Part shown: one piece after another, positions 25,652-36,865 of the stretch
Position numbering within the stretch: the stretch's first letter is position 1
How the letters are laid out: the number at the start of each line of letters is the position of its first letter
NCBI GenBank assembly: GCA_947631645.1
Contig: CANRMD010000008.1
Location: 1-60,602 of the forward strand
DNA length: 60,602 nt
Direction of reading: 5' to 3'
Source of the DNA: Candidatus Gastranaerophilales bacterium
GTDB lineage: Bacteria; Cyanobacteriota; Vampirovibrionia; Gastranaerophilales; Gastranaerophilaceae
Notes under the pieces: generated by a model
Databases searched by the model: none
Told to the model about the DNA's origin: nothing
Seen by the model: the letters and a program-made list of their open reading frames with translations, nothing else
Made by a program: the position numbers and the translations under genes

Positions 25652-26707
25652 TTACGGCTCTTCAATTTCTTTAAAGTTACATTTTAAAAGATCATTCATA
25701 TTATAGTCTTTTTGTTTTTCAAGAGAAACTTTTCCGTTTGAGTATTGAATATCCCCTTCTTTAACTGAGGTTAAACCTTCTCTTTCTTTTAAGTATTCAT
25801 AACCGCCCTCGTGCAGAATTCTTCTTTTAATTTCGGCGGTTATTCCGAAAACATATTTATCTTTTTTATTATTTCCGTATAAATCTAATAACAGCGAGGT
25901 TCTTTCCAATTCATCAAGAGCCTCTTTGTTTAAATTCATACTTCTCAGTAAAAGTGCAAAGTTATAATGAGCTTCAAAATTTTCGGGTTTTATATTTATT
26001 GCTTTGCAATAGGCATTGCGGGCTTGCATATAATCACCGAGCATATGATTGGTCAAAGCCAGATTATAAGTGTTATCATAGTCATCTTTTAAATATTTTT
26101 CAGCTTTTTTATATGAATCACGAGCTTTCTTTAAATATTTTATAGCGGTTTGCGGTTTGTTGTTCATATAAACAGACTTGCCTCTGTATGCTAAACCCAT
26201 ATTATAATAAGCTAATCCCTTATTTACTTTTGTTGTTTCACTGTTATTGAACACATAAGGTATATTTATCGTGAACGGATTGGCATTTACTATTCTGCCG
26301 TATTCTTGAATAGCTTTATCGTAATCCGCCATTCTCTCGGAGAGTATTATACCTAAATCCATTCTGCAAGCTAAATAATTAGGACTGTATTTTAGAGCAT
26401 GTTCATAGGCATTTACCGCTTCATAATAGTTTTCAAAGCTTACGTAAATATTACCTAAATTACAGCTTGCTCTTGAATGTCCGGGGTATTTTTTTAAGGC
26501 ATATTTATAATAATCAATTGCTTTTTGGTAGTTTCTTTCTCGATATGCTTTATCGCCTTTATTTACGTAATAAAACCCCTTGCATTTATTGTATTGAACG
26601 ATATACCAATCTTTATAAAAGTATATAGATGCAATAAATGCACAAAAAAGAAGAAATATAAATACTTTTGTAATTCTTAATTTTAGAATTTTTATTATTA
26701 AATTCAA
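25652..26707 (-). CDS. Membrane-anchored TPR protein
   Basis: The protein has an N-terminal membrane helix (about 13-30) and at least five TPR units (about 50-290; for example NYQKAIDYYKYALKKYPGH and NYYEAVNAYEHALKYSPN), then a Lys/Glu-rich tail. TPRs bind partner proteins; no catalytic domain is present. The start codon is TTG at 26707 with GAGG about ten bases upstream, 14 bases after the gyrB stop. The tail sits next to the GGDEF gene, so it may be a membrane scaffold linked to c-di-GMP signalling or cell-wall turnover, which is inference from the neighbours. Confidence 0.87.
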   Translation of the reverse strand: MNLIIKILKLRITKVFIFLLFCAFIASIYFYKDWYIVQYNKCKGFYYVNKGDKAYRERNYQKAIDYYKYALKKYPGHSRASCNLGNIYVSFENYYEAVNAYEHALKYSPNYLACRMDLGIILSERMADYDKAIQEYGRIVNANPFTINIPYVFNNSETTKVNKGLAYYNMGLAYRGKSVYMNNKPQTAIKYLKKARDSYKKAEKYLKDDYDNTYNLALTNHMLGDYMQARNAYCKAINIKPENFEAHYNFALLLRSMNLNKEALDELERTSLLLDLYGNNKKDKYVFGITAEIKRRILHEGGYEYLKEREGLTSVKEGDIQYSNGKVSLEKQKDYNMNDLLKCNFKEIEEP

Positions 26708-26721
26708 GATATTGCCTCATA

Positions 26722-29169
<2,448 letters not shown>

Positions 29170-29243
29170 TTATCCCCAACTCTACTTCTCTATTATATTT
29201 TACTACAAAATTACTCTCAATGCCAATTTATTACTAATCTTTA

Positions 29244-29252
29244 TGCTAAAAT
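29244..29252 (+). promoter_or_regulatory. Extended -10 promoter of the GNAT gene
   Basis: TGCTAAAAT (TGnTAnAAT) ends 9 bases before the ATG at 29262. The transcript would have a leader of only about 2-3 bases and no ribosome binding site. Confidence 0.5.
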
Positions 29253-29261
29253 ATCTTTACT

Positions 29262-29762
29262 ATGAATTACATAAATGTTAAAACTGATGAACAAATAGAA
29301 AATTTTACAAAGCTAGCTTCTGAGATTTGGCATGAATACTGGCCTTGTCTGCTTTCAAATGAGCAAATTGATTATATGGTTGAAAAATTTCAATCTTATG
29401 AAGCCGTTAAAAATCAGCTTCAAAATGAGCATTATATTTATAATATTCTTGAAGAAAACGGTAATTTTACAGGCTATTTTGGTGTATGCATTAAAGAGAA
29501 TTATCTGTTTTTGTCAAAGCTTTATATAAAAAAAGATTTTAGGCACAAAGGCTATGGGAAAATAGCTTTTGATAAGATAAAACTGATTGCAAAAGAACAG
29601 AATAAAACATCAATACAACTTACCGTTAATAAACATAATACAAATACTATTAAGGCCTATGATAAATGGGGCTTTAAAACCATTGATGCCGTTGTAACCG
29701 ATATTGGTAAAGGTTTTGTAATGGATGATTATATTATGGAGTATGTATTAAAAGAAGATTAA
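29262..29762 (+). CDS. GNAT-family N-acetyltransferase
   Basis: The 166-residue protein fits a single GNAT fold: FTKLASEIWHEYWPCLLS at the N-terminus, a central beta strand pair (NFTGYFGVCIKENYLFLSKLYI), the acetyl-CoA pyrophosphate loop RHKGYGKIAF (about 95-104) and the C-terminal NTNTIKAYDKWGFK. The acceptor is unknown; small-molecule or peptide amines are usual for this group. It has no Shine-Dalgarno and an extended -10 box just upstream. Its last 15 bases overlap the convergent ZIP transporter gene. Confidence 0.9.
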   Translation: MNYINVKTDEQIENFTKLASEIWHEYWPCLLSNEQIDYMVEKFQSYEAVKNQLQNEHYIYNILEENGNFTGYFGVCIKENYLFLSKLYIKKDFRHKGYGKIAFDKIKLIAKEQNKTSIQLTVNKHNTNTIKAYDKWGFKTIDAVVTDIGKGFVMDDYIMEYVLKED

Positions 29763-30533
29763 GCTTAATCCCATAATCAGCATTCCTGAAACAATACCGA
29801 TAATCACGTGGTGGTTTTCCCCGTATTCTCTTGCTAAAGGTAATAAGGTATCAAAAGATAAGTAGACCATAATACCTGCAACCGCAGCAGTCATTATTCC
29901 TACCGTAGGTGCGGGAAGAAGCGTTTTTAATAAAACAACGCCAATTAACCCGCCTATTGGTTCTGATATCCCTGATACAAATGAATATAATATAGCTAAA
30001 CGTTTTTTCCCTGTTGCATGGAATATAGGAAGTGCAATTGCGATACCTTCAGGTATATTATGAATTGCAATTGCTATTGCGACGGGTATACCAAGTCTTA
30101 AATCTTGGCTTGATACCAAAAAAGTTGCCATACCCTCAGGGAAGTTATGCAAAGTTACTGCGATTGCCGTAATCAAACCTGCTCTTCTGATTCTGTGTTT
30201 TTGTTCACAGTGTTTGTTTGTGCTTAAAAAATCTGATTCAATATGGTCAGGAATAAAATAGTCTATTAAAACGGCAATTATTATACCGGCTAAAAAACCT
30301 CCGAATGCCATAGCCTTAGAGGGAAGCATTCCAAAGTATGCGTTTAGCATATTTGGAGCTTCATTCATTAATTCCGATAAACTTACGTAAACCATTACCC
30401 CGGCAGAAAAACCAAGCCCTACAGACAGTGCTTTTAAGTTGTTTCTCTTTACAAAAAAAGTTATAAAACCGCCTAACAGGGTCGACATCCCCGCGAATAA
30501 GGTTAAAATTAACGGTAATATATAATTGCTCAT
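29748..30533 (-). CDS. ZIP-family divalent metal transporter (ZupT-like)
   Basis: The 261-residue protein has about eight membrane helices. The metal-site motifs of ZIP transporters are plain: HNFPEGMATF and HNIPEGIAIAL. A His-containing loop (STNKHCEQKHRIRR) lies before the first motif. Uptake of zinc and other divalent metals across the inner membrane is expected. The gene stands alone between convergent and divergent neighbours. I see no Zur box that I could defend. Confidence 0.93.
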   Translation of the reverse strand: MSNYILPLILTLFAGMSTLLGGFITFFVKRNNLKALSVGLGFSAGVMVYVSLSELMNEAPNMLNAYFGMLPSKAMAFGGFLAGIIIAVLIDYFIPDHIESDFLSTNKHCEQKHRIRRAGLITAIAVTLHNFPEGMATFLVSSQDLRLGIPVAIAIAIHNIPEGIAIALPIFHATGKKRLAILYSFVSGISEPIGGLIGVVLLKTLLPAPTVGIMTAAVAGIMVYLSFDTLLPLAREYGENHHVIIGIVSGMLIMGLSLIFF

Positions 30534-30583
30534 AGGTATATCCTAGCACAAAAATATTTTTATATACTTTTTTCAAAAACCTT

Positions 30584-30592
30584 TGTTATAAT
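30584..30592 (+). promoter_or_regulatory. Extended -10 promoter, leaderless start
   Basis: TGTTATAAT, identical to the box at 8470, and again exactly 6 bases from the ATG (30599). No Shine-Dalgarno is present. This fits a leaderless mRNA for the PilC/GspF-like gene. Confidence 0.6.
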
Positions 30593-30598
30593 GCTGTT

Positions 30599-31777
30599 AT
30601 GTCTGACTTTTTTTATAGAGCTAAAGATTTAAATAATAAAATTGTTAACGGATATCTTTCTGCCGTAAGTGTTTCTGATGCTGTTTCTCAATTGGAATAT
30701 AAAGGTTATATTGTCCTTGAAGTAAGAGAAGAAGCAAATAATTTTAATGAAAAATTTATTCCTGTTGATAATAATGTTTATTTAAGTATAAATGAGAAAA
30801 AAGAATTTTTTAATTCTTTTTATATGATGTATAAATCGGGATTATCCATAATTGAAATATTTAACTCGATATTATCATCAAGTAGAAATTTAAGAATAAA
30901 AACACTTTGTGCTAATATCCTCGGCAGTTTAAATAGGGGTGAACTATTAAAAGATGCGATGCAAATGTATTCAAAGCCACTTGGATTGGCGTATATAAGT
31001 TTAATTGCGGCAGGTGAAGAATCGGGTAAACTTGATGAGGTTTTATCCGGAATTATTACCAATTTAAATAAAGAAGATGAAATAAAAAGCAAAGTTATTT
31101 CTTCCTTGACATACCCTGCTGTTATTTTTTTACTTGCAATCGGGGTCGGTTTGATATTTAAATTTTTTGTGTTTGAGATGTTTGCAAAAATCGGCGACGA
31201 TATTAATGTAAAAGTTATTGCACTTAGTGCAATATTTAAGATAGCTGTCGTATATATAATTATATTTGCGGCGGCATTTATCGTATGGAAAAATAAAAAA
31301 GTTTTAATGAGAATAAAAGAGTTCTTTTCAAAATTTATTTTTATTTCTAATATTATAAAGAATTATTATTTTGCTAATTTCTTTTTGGTAATGGGGCTGG
31401 CTTATGAATCAGGAGTGGCGGCGGATGAAGCTGTTCACCTTGCAAATTCGGTTATAAACATTGGCAGTATAAGCCGTAAAATAAGAAAATCGGAAAAAAT
31501 GGTGCAGCAAGGTTGTTTGGTTGCAACAGCTCTTTCTGCTGCAAATGTATTTTCGGCGAATGTAATTTCTCAAATATCGGCAGGAGAAAAAGCAGGTGAG
31601 CTTGAAAAGGTTTTTAAATCAAGTGCTCTTTATTATGAAAACAGTTTAAACCTCGCTTTACAAGCTGCATTAAAAATGCTTGAACCTTTTATGATATTAA
31701 TTGTGGGTATATTGGTAGCATATATTGCGATTAAAGGATATAATGGCTATTATTCTGCGATATATTCATTGATGTAA
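30599..31777 (+). CDS. Type IV pilus / type II secretion inner-membrane platform protein (PilC/GspF)
   Basis: PilC/GspF is the inner-membrane platform on which the assembly ATPase acts. The 392 residues contain two T2SF domains, about 65-190 and 265-388, each with the cytosolic helical bundle, Gly-Glu signatures (AAGEESGKLDEVLSG and SAGEKAGELEKVFK) and hydrophobic helices. The N-terminal 50 residues (FFYRAKDLNNKIVNGYLSA) match the usual start. No pilB, pilT or pilin gene is nearby, so the rest of the system is elsewhere or the protein is repurposed. The end overlaps the convergent GT9 gene by 47 bases. Confidence 0.92.
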   Translation: MSDFFYRAKDLNNKIVNGYLSAVSVSDAVSQLEYKGYIVLEVREEANNFNEKFIPVDNNVYLSINEKKEFFNSFYMMYKSGLSIIEIFNSILSSSRNLRIKTLCANILGSLNRGELLKDAMQMYSKPLGLAYISLIAAGEESGKLDEVLSGIITNLNKEDEIKSKVISSLTYPAVIFLLAIGVGLIFKFFVFEMFAKIGDDINVKVIALSAIFKIAVVYIIIFAAAFIVWKNKKVLMRIKEFFSKFIFISNIIKNYYFANFFLVMGLAYESGVAADEAVHLANSVINIGSISRKIRKSEKMVQQGCLVATALSAANVFSANVISQISAGEKAGELEKVFKSSALYYENSLNLALQAALKMLEPFMILIVGILVAYIAIKGYNGYYSAIYSLM

Positions 31778-32798
31778 TATTGTCAATAGCGTTTTTTACT
31801 TCATCAACAGTTATATTATTAAGACAAGCTTTATTGTTAGGACAGTTGCCCTTTAAATGACAAGGCATACAAGGCAGATTTGATTTTAAAAGTATATTAT
31901 TATCTCCGAGTGCTTTCCATTTTTCAAACGGCATTGGACCGTATAAACCTATGACTTTGGTTCCTATTGATGAAGCCATATGCAAATTGCCTGTATCGTT
32001 CCCTATAATAAAATCAACTCTTGAAAGAACATACAAACTGTCTTTTATATTTACTTTAGAACACAAATTTATCGGTTTTATCTTTAATTCGTTAGTATAA
32101 GGAATACTGTTATATTTTTCTTTATCACTCGGGGCTCCGATAAAGATTACTTGCATATCTTTTTTATTTGATAGATATTCAATAATCTGTGCAAAATTTT
32201 TTATATTCCACTCTTTGTTTTCATTTGAAGCAACTACATTAACTACGGCTCTTGGAATTTCTTCGGTTAAATGATATTCCTTAAAAAGTTCTTCTACTTT
32301 TTGTTTAGAAGTTTCATCAATCCAATTTTCAAGATAAGTATCTTTTACTTCAAGCCCATCTGCTTTTAAAACATCTAAAAAACATAATGACTCATGTTTT
32401 ACTTTGTCGTATTTGACTTTTTTTGTTAATAAAAAGCCTCTATGTTCGCAGTCAAATCCTATTCTTTCTTTAATTCCGCTAAAATAACATAACAGAGCAC
32501 TTGATAAAGAACGTTTTAAAACATATGCTTTATCATATTTTTGTTTTTTGAGTTCAAAGACATAAGTCCAAAAAGATTTTTTTCTTCCCTCTCCTTTTTC
32601 ATATTTATGTTTTCTTGTGGTATCAAAATAAATAAAGTTGTTTACATACGGGCAATTTTCAATTACTTCACCTGAATTTGGAGCTACAAGCATATCAACT
32701 TGAGCATCAGGGTAGTTATAACGAAGATTTCTTAGAAAAGGAATTGTTAAAATCATATCGCCTATAAAACGATATCTTACAACAAGAATTTTCATCAT
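31731..32798 (-). CDS. GT9 glycosyltransferase, ADP-heptose:LPS heptosyltransferase-like
   Basis: The protein has a GT-B fold. N-terminal KILVVRYRFIGDMILTIPFL and C-terminal GNDTGNLHMASSIGTKVIGLYGP are family 9 signatures, and the last part has the Cys-rich CMPCHLKGNCPNNKACLNNI common in this group. It likely adds heptose or a related sugar to the LPS inner core. I place the start at the ATG at 32798, which overlaps the lpxK stop as ATGA; a GTG at 32807 would add three residues and an ATG at 32795 would remove one. Position right after lpxK supports a lipid A-core role. Confidence 0.88.
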   Translation of the reverse strand: MMKILVVRYRFIGDMILTIPFLRNLRYNYPDAQVDMLVAPNSGEVIENCPYVNNFIYFDTTRKHKYEKGEGRKKSFWTYVFELKKQKYDKAYVLKRSLSSALLCYFSGIKERIGFDCEHRGFLLTKKVKYDKVKHESLCFLDVLKADGLEVKDTYLENWIDETSKQKVEELFKEYHLTEEIPRAVVNVVASNENKEWNIKNFAQIIEYLSNKKDMQVIFIGAPSDKEKYNSIPYTNELKIKPINLCSKVNIKDSLYVLSRVDFIIGNDTGNLHMASSIGTKVIGLYGPMPFEKWKALGDNNILLKSNLPCMPCHLKGNCPNNKACLNNITVDEVKNAIDNITSMNISQNNSHYIL

Positions 32799-33859
32799 AT
32801 TCCGCACACATCTTTCATATCCATAAAGGCTTTTAGTTTAAGTGCGTAAAATTTGACGGGAAGTTCAATATCATCAATAATGTCAATTAATTTTACCGCA
32901 TCTTTTTCTGTTGTTACAATGCAGTCAATGTTTTCTTCCTGTGCATAGTGAATAATTTTTGAAATATCATCTGGTTCATATGTGTGATGATCTTCAAACT
33001 CCAAAACCGCAACAAGTTTATAGTCATTTTTTAAAAATTCATAGAAACCTTCACTTTGACCTATTGCGGAAAATGCCATTATTCTGGTTTCTTTTGGTAA
33101 TTCTTCTCCGGAAATAATATTGTATGCATAATCAGGTATAATTTTACAAAGATAAGTCGGTTTCTTAAATCGTTTTTTAATGTAATCACAATATTTTAAG
33201 GCACCTTTTGAATCATAATTTTTATTTACAACAACTATTTTATCGGCACGTTTTAAATTTGAAAGATCTTCTCTTAAAGGACCTGCGGGTAAAACATAAC
33301 CGTTGCCGAATTTGTTTTTTGCATCAACAAGTACAATGTCCAAATCTCTGTTCATCTTGCGGTGTTGAAAACCGTCATCCATAATTATTACATCGGGATT
33401 ATACTTTTCTTTTACGAATTTTTCGGCTTTAACTCTGCTTGCACAAGTAACTACATAAGCACCTTTGACGTTATCAGCAAGCCAAACAGGCTCATCTCCC
33501 GCCATAGATGCTTTAAATTGTGCACCTGAACCGTCCGAAATTAAATTCGGCTTATTATTTTTTAATTTTGCTCCGTATCCGCGGGATAATATTGCTGTTT
33601 TTTTATTTAAACTCAAAAAATATTTAGCAACCTCTGAAGTTACCGGAGTTTTTCCTACCCCTCCCGTTGTAATGTTTCCGATTGATATTACATAGCTTTT
33701 AGAGGTGTAATTAGGTAATATTTTTTTATCGTATAGTTTATTTCGTATGGCAGTAATTATTGTGTAAAAGAAACTTACAATTCTTAAAAGATTTATTATA
33801 ATCTTTTCTTGTATTGTAAGGTCTTTTTTATAGTGAAGTTTTGATATAAATAGTTTCAT
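32795..33859 (-). CDS. lpxK: Tetraacyldisaccharide 4'-kinase LpxK
   Basis: LpxK adds the 4'-phosphate to the lipid A precursor at the inner membrane. Signatures are the atypical P-loop GNITTGGVGKTP (61-72), LSRGYGAK, DEPVWLA, IIMDDGFQHRKMNRDLDIVLVD (given in part) and PAGPLREDL, plus the late DHHTYEPDDI. The 354-residue length is normal and an N-terminal membrane-associated helix (20-38) is present. It shows that the cell makes phosphorylated lipid A. It follows mlaD by 7 bases and overlaps the GT9 gene. Confidence 0.95.
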   Translation of the reverse strand: MKLFISKLHYKKDLTIQEKIIINLLRIVSFFYTIITAIRNKLYDKKILPNYTSKSYVISIGNITTGGVGKTPVTSEVAKYFLSLNKKTAILSRGYGAKLKNNKPNLISDGSGAQFKASMAGDEPVWLADNVKGAYVVTCASRVKAEKFVKEKYNPDVIIMDDGFQHRKMNRDLDIVLVDAKNKFGNGYVLPAGPLREDLSNLKRADKIVVVNKNYDSKGALKYCDYIKKRFKKPTYLCKIIPDYAYNIISGEELPKETRIMAFSAIGQSEGFYEFLKNDYKLVAVLEFEDHHTYEPDDISKIIHYAQEENIDCIVTTEKDAVKLIDIIDDIELPVKFYALKLKAFMDMKDVCGI

Positions 33860-33866
33860 ATTAAAC

Positions 33867-35225
33867 CTAGAACAATAGTCTGAAAATTAAAAATCTTTTA
33901 TTTAATTTTTCTGAGAATTTTCTCAAATTTTCAGATGTTACATTTATATCATCCATCGTTTGTTTAAGTTTTTCCTCATCCTCTGTTGCATAATTAACTG
34001 TATCTAATGTAATAGTTAACTTGTCGAGGGCTGTATTTAACTTAACAACAGATTCTTTTAAATACTGTTTTAATCTTGCATCTTTAGACATATCATTAAT
34101 ATAGCTTGAAAGTTCTGCAATATTTTTTGCCGTAATATCAATATTTTTAAGAGTTGATTTTGTAGTGGGATCTTCCATAAGTCCTGAAATATTATCTGAT
34201 AATCTTTCAAATGATTTTGTTGCGTTTGCAACAGTTTGGGCAAAATCGGGATCACCTGTGATTTTGTTTATATTATCGGTAAAGGTAATTAATTTATCTG
34301 ATAATTGATTTGCACTTTCTGAAAGCATTTCAAGTTCGACTTTTGAAACTTCTATTAACTCTTGAGCTTTTTCCATTGTAATGTTTGCATTTTCCGTTAA
34401 TGCTGAAACATTATATGCGGAAACTTGTAAATCTTTTATTACATCATCAGATAAAAGCATCGCTATTCTTTCGTTGGTTTCAATTAAAGATTCGGCACTT
34501 CTTACTTGTAAATCAAGAAAATCAGCTATTCTCATAGGTTCTATTATTGTATAAGGAGAATCTGTGTTCGGATAAGGAATATCGACTTTATCTTTAGGTA
34601 CAAGTCTTAACTTTTTAACCGTATCGTCTTTAACAATTTGTCCTTCAATATTTTCAGGTGTAATAAGCCCCGGAAGAGTTACTATATATTTAATTTTATA
34701 TGCATTTTTTGTTTTAATGTTTTCTTTAATAATTATCGGGAGCATATTTGTTTCAACTATTTCGATTTTTTTAACTTCACCGATATCATAATATTTATCA
34801 TCAAGCTTCATTTCAACTTTATCATCGGCATGAAGTATCAAAGACTTACCGCTTTCGGGCACATATAAAACTCTTTCTCTTGGCGGAGTAATTTCAAGGA
34901 ACTGTTCTCCTATTATACCTGATTGCTGTATTGATATTTCCGATGCTTTAGGAATAACAATATCGGGTTCTGTTATAACAAATTTAATATCTACATGGCT
35001 TTGATTACCGTCTATTTTAGGTTTAATTTCTTCAACCTGACCTATTCTGACCCCCATCATCTGAACGCCGCTGCCTGAACGCATTCCGTTAACGTCTTTA
35101 AAACTTACTGTTATTCTTTCAGCATTGGATATTGCTTTACCCTTTACCCACATTACGGTAAACAATAATATAATTATTGCTGATATTGCTAATATTCCAA
35201 CTTTAAATGATGATGAGAATTTCAT
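33867..35225 (-). CDS. mlaD: MlaD/MCE-domain lipid transport protein
   Basis: MCE proteins form rings that pass phospholipids between the inner and outer membranes. There is one N-terminal membrane helix (about 8-27) and one MCE domain (about 35-115: ITVSFKDVNGMRSGSGVQMMG, then IGQVEEIKP, and later GIIGEQFLEITPP). A second beta region (about 120-230) and a long helical tail (about 235-430) follow, longer than E. coli MlaD (183 residues) and closer to PqiB/Mce-type or plant TGD2-like proteins. It lies in the operon mlaE-mlaF-mlaD-lpxK. Confidence 0.9.
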   Translation of the reverse strand: MKFSSSFKVGILAISAIIILLFTVMWVKGKAISNAERITVSFKDVNGMRSGSGVQMMGVRIGQVEEIKPKIDGNQSHVDIKFVITEPDIVIPKASEISIQQSGIIGEQFLEITPPRERVLYVPESGKSLILHADDKVEMKLDDKYYDIGEVKKIEIVETNMLPIIIKENIKTKNAYKIKYIVTLPGLITPENIEGQIVKDDTVKKLRLVPKDKVDIPYPNTDSPYTIIEPMRIADFLDLQVRSAESLIETNERIAMLLSDDVIKDLQVSAYNVSALTENANITMEKAQELIEVSKVELEMLSESANQLSDKLITFTDNINKITGDPDFAQTVANATKSFERLSDNISGLMEDPTTKSTLKNIDITAKNIAELSSYINDMSKDARLKQYLKESVVKLNTALDKLTITLDTVNYATEDEEKLKQTMDDINVTSENLRKFSEKLNKRFLIFRLLF

Positions 35226-35264
35226 ATTTTTCCTTTTGTTTTATTAATATTTTACACTAAAAAC

Positions 35265-35993
35265 TTAAAAATCAGAAGCGGCAATTTTCATGGGTCCTTC
35301 TATGGAAGCTGATACAAATTGTTTTGTATAAGGGTTATCTTGTTTTAGTAAGTCATCAGGTGTACCTCTAAATACTATATGACCTCCGTATAACATAATT
35401 AATTTATCCGAACATCTTTTAATGGTTGACATTTGGTGAGTTACAACTATAGCAGTGGCTTTTGTCTCATCCCGTAATCTTAAAATATAATCTTCAATAA
35501 CGGTTGAAGCAATAGGATCGAGCCCTGCCGTGGGTTCATCATAGAGAATAAACTTGGGTTTTGTTATTATGGCACGTGCTAAGCTGACTCTTTTTTGCAT
35601 TCCGCCTGATAATTCGTGAGGAAATTTATCTTCAATCCCCGGAAGTCCTACCGTATTTAAACTTTTTGCAACAAGGTCTTTTAATTCTTGTTTTGAATAA
35701 AGATTTCTGAACTCTTTTCTTTCTTGCAAAGCGAATGAAATATTATCAAAAACATTCAAAGAGTCAAACAAAGCCGAATATTGAAATACCATAGCAACAT
35801 CGCCTTCATCAATATTAATATTGCCTGAATCGGCTTGTAAAAGTCCGCATAAAATTTTTAAAATAGTACTTTTACCGGAACCTGAAAAACCGACAATAGA
35901 AAGTATTTCACCTTTTTCTACTTTAAATGAAATATTATCTAAAACTTTTTTTCCGTCAAATTCTTTTGTTAAATTTTCAACATTTATAGACAT
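35265..35993 (-). CDS. mlaF: MlaF-type ABC transporter ATPase
   Basis: This ATPase drives the MCE lipid transporter. The 242 residues hold Walker A GFSGSGKST (35-43), Q-loop MVFQYSALFDSLNVFDN (the SLxVxDN form is typical of MlaF), signature ELSGGMQKRVSLARA, Walker B FILYDEPTAGLDP and the switch His of VTHQM. It matches MlaF and plant TGD3. Spacing to mlaE (15 bases) and mlaD (39 bases) indicates one operon. Confidence 0.95.
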   Translation of the reverse strand: MSINVENLTKEFDGKKVLDNISFKVEKGEILSIVGFSGSGKSTILKILCGLLQADSGNINIDEGDVAMVFQYSALFDSLNVFDNISFALQERKEFRNLYSKQELKDLVAKSLNTVGLPGIEDKFPHELSGGMQKRVSLARAIITKPKFILYDEPTAGLDPIASTVIEDYILRLRDETKATAIVVTHQMSTIKRCSDKLIMLYGGHIVFRGTPDDLLKQDNPYTKQFVSASIEGPMKIAASDF

Positions 35994-36008
35994 ACTATCC
36001 TTCTTCTT

Positions 36009-36821
36009 TTAAAAATAAAATGCGGCGGCGAAAATGGCATCAGCAATAACTATTGCGACGAATGACCACACAACCGCTTTTGTTGTAGCGATACCTACTC
36101 CTTTAGCTCCGCCTTTTGCTTCATATCCGCAGCTTGAACTTATTAAGCTGATACATCCGCCAAAACAAGCTGCTTTTAACAGCATTATATTAATATCTCT
36201 TATATATAGTCCTTGCCATACGGATGAAATGTAACACAGCCATGTAACATCTTTTGCTGCAATCATAGAGGTTAAACCTCCTGCTAATATACCGAACGCA
36301 GATGCTATTATTACAACAAACGGCATCATTATTACTCCGGCAAGCACCCGAGGTAAAAATAAATACTTAAAAGGTGATACTTTAAGCACTTTCATTGCAT
36401 CAATCTGGTCCGTTACTTTCATAGTGGCAAGTTCACTTGCTTGAGATGAGCCAATCATTGAAATTATGGCAAAACCTGACATTATGACTCCGATTTCTCT
36501 CACCATTGTCAGGGCAACTAAAAGTCCTATATAATCTTTCCCGCCCTGTTTTACCATCTCCGGAGCCACTTGCATCGCTAATATTATTGAAGTCATTGCT
36601 ACTATCGATAGTGTTATCGGTAATGAATCAACGGCAAACCTTGATGATTGTTCAATTAATTGTTTAAAATTTATTTGAAATGAAAACAAATATTTTAAAA
36701 CTTGTACTAATTGATAAGCAATGTTGCCAAATGTTTCTAAGAATTCTTGTACATGTTTAAAAAACATAAGAAACAATTGGTAAGTTATGGTTTGTTTTAA
36801 ATACAATCTTATATTTGCCAT
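36009..36821 (-). CDS. mlaE: MlaE-type lipid ABC permease
   Basis: The permease partners MlaF. It has about five membrane helices and the family segments MVREIGVIMSGFAIISMIGS (given in part), SQASELATMKVTDQIDAM, PFKYLFLPRVLAGVIMMP and GGAKGVGIATTKAVVWS. The extra N-terminal amphipathic part (residues 1-55) is as in other MlaE/TGD1 proteins. It heads the operon. The ATG has no clear ribosome binding site but a -10-like TGTAAAAT ends 6 bases upstream, so a leaderless transcript is possible. Confidence 0.94.
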   Translation of the reverse strand: MANIRLYLKQTITYQLFLMFFKHVQEFLETFGNIAYQLVQVLKYLFSFQINFKQLIEQSSRFAVDSLPITLSIVAMTSIILAMQVAPEMVKQGGKDYIGLLVALTMVREIGVIMSGFAIISMIGSSQASELATMKVTDQIDAMKVLKVSPFKYLFLPRVLAGVIMMPFVVIIASAFGILAGGLTSMIAAKDVTWLCYISSVWQGLYIRDINIMLLKAACFGGCISLISSSCGYEAKGGAKGVGIATTKAVVWSFVAIVIADAIFAAAFYF

Positions 36822-36827
36822 AATTGT

Positions 36828-36835
36828 ATTTTACA
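36828..36835 (-). promoter_or_regulatory. Candidate -10 box for the mlaE operon
   Basis: On the minus strand TGTAAAAT ends 6 bases before the mlaE ATG (36821), the same spacing as at 8470 and 30584, but the spacer base between TG and TAAAAT is missing. Support is weaker than at those sites. Confidence 0.35.
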
Positions 36836-36865
36836 ATAAATTGAAAAAATTAACTACAAAAGAAG

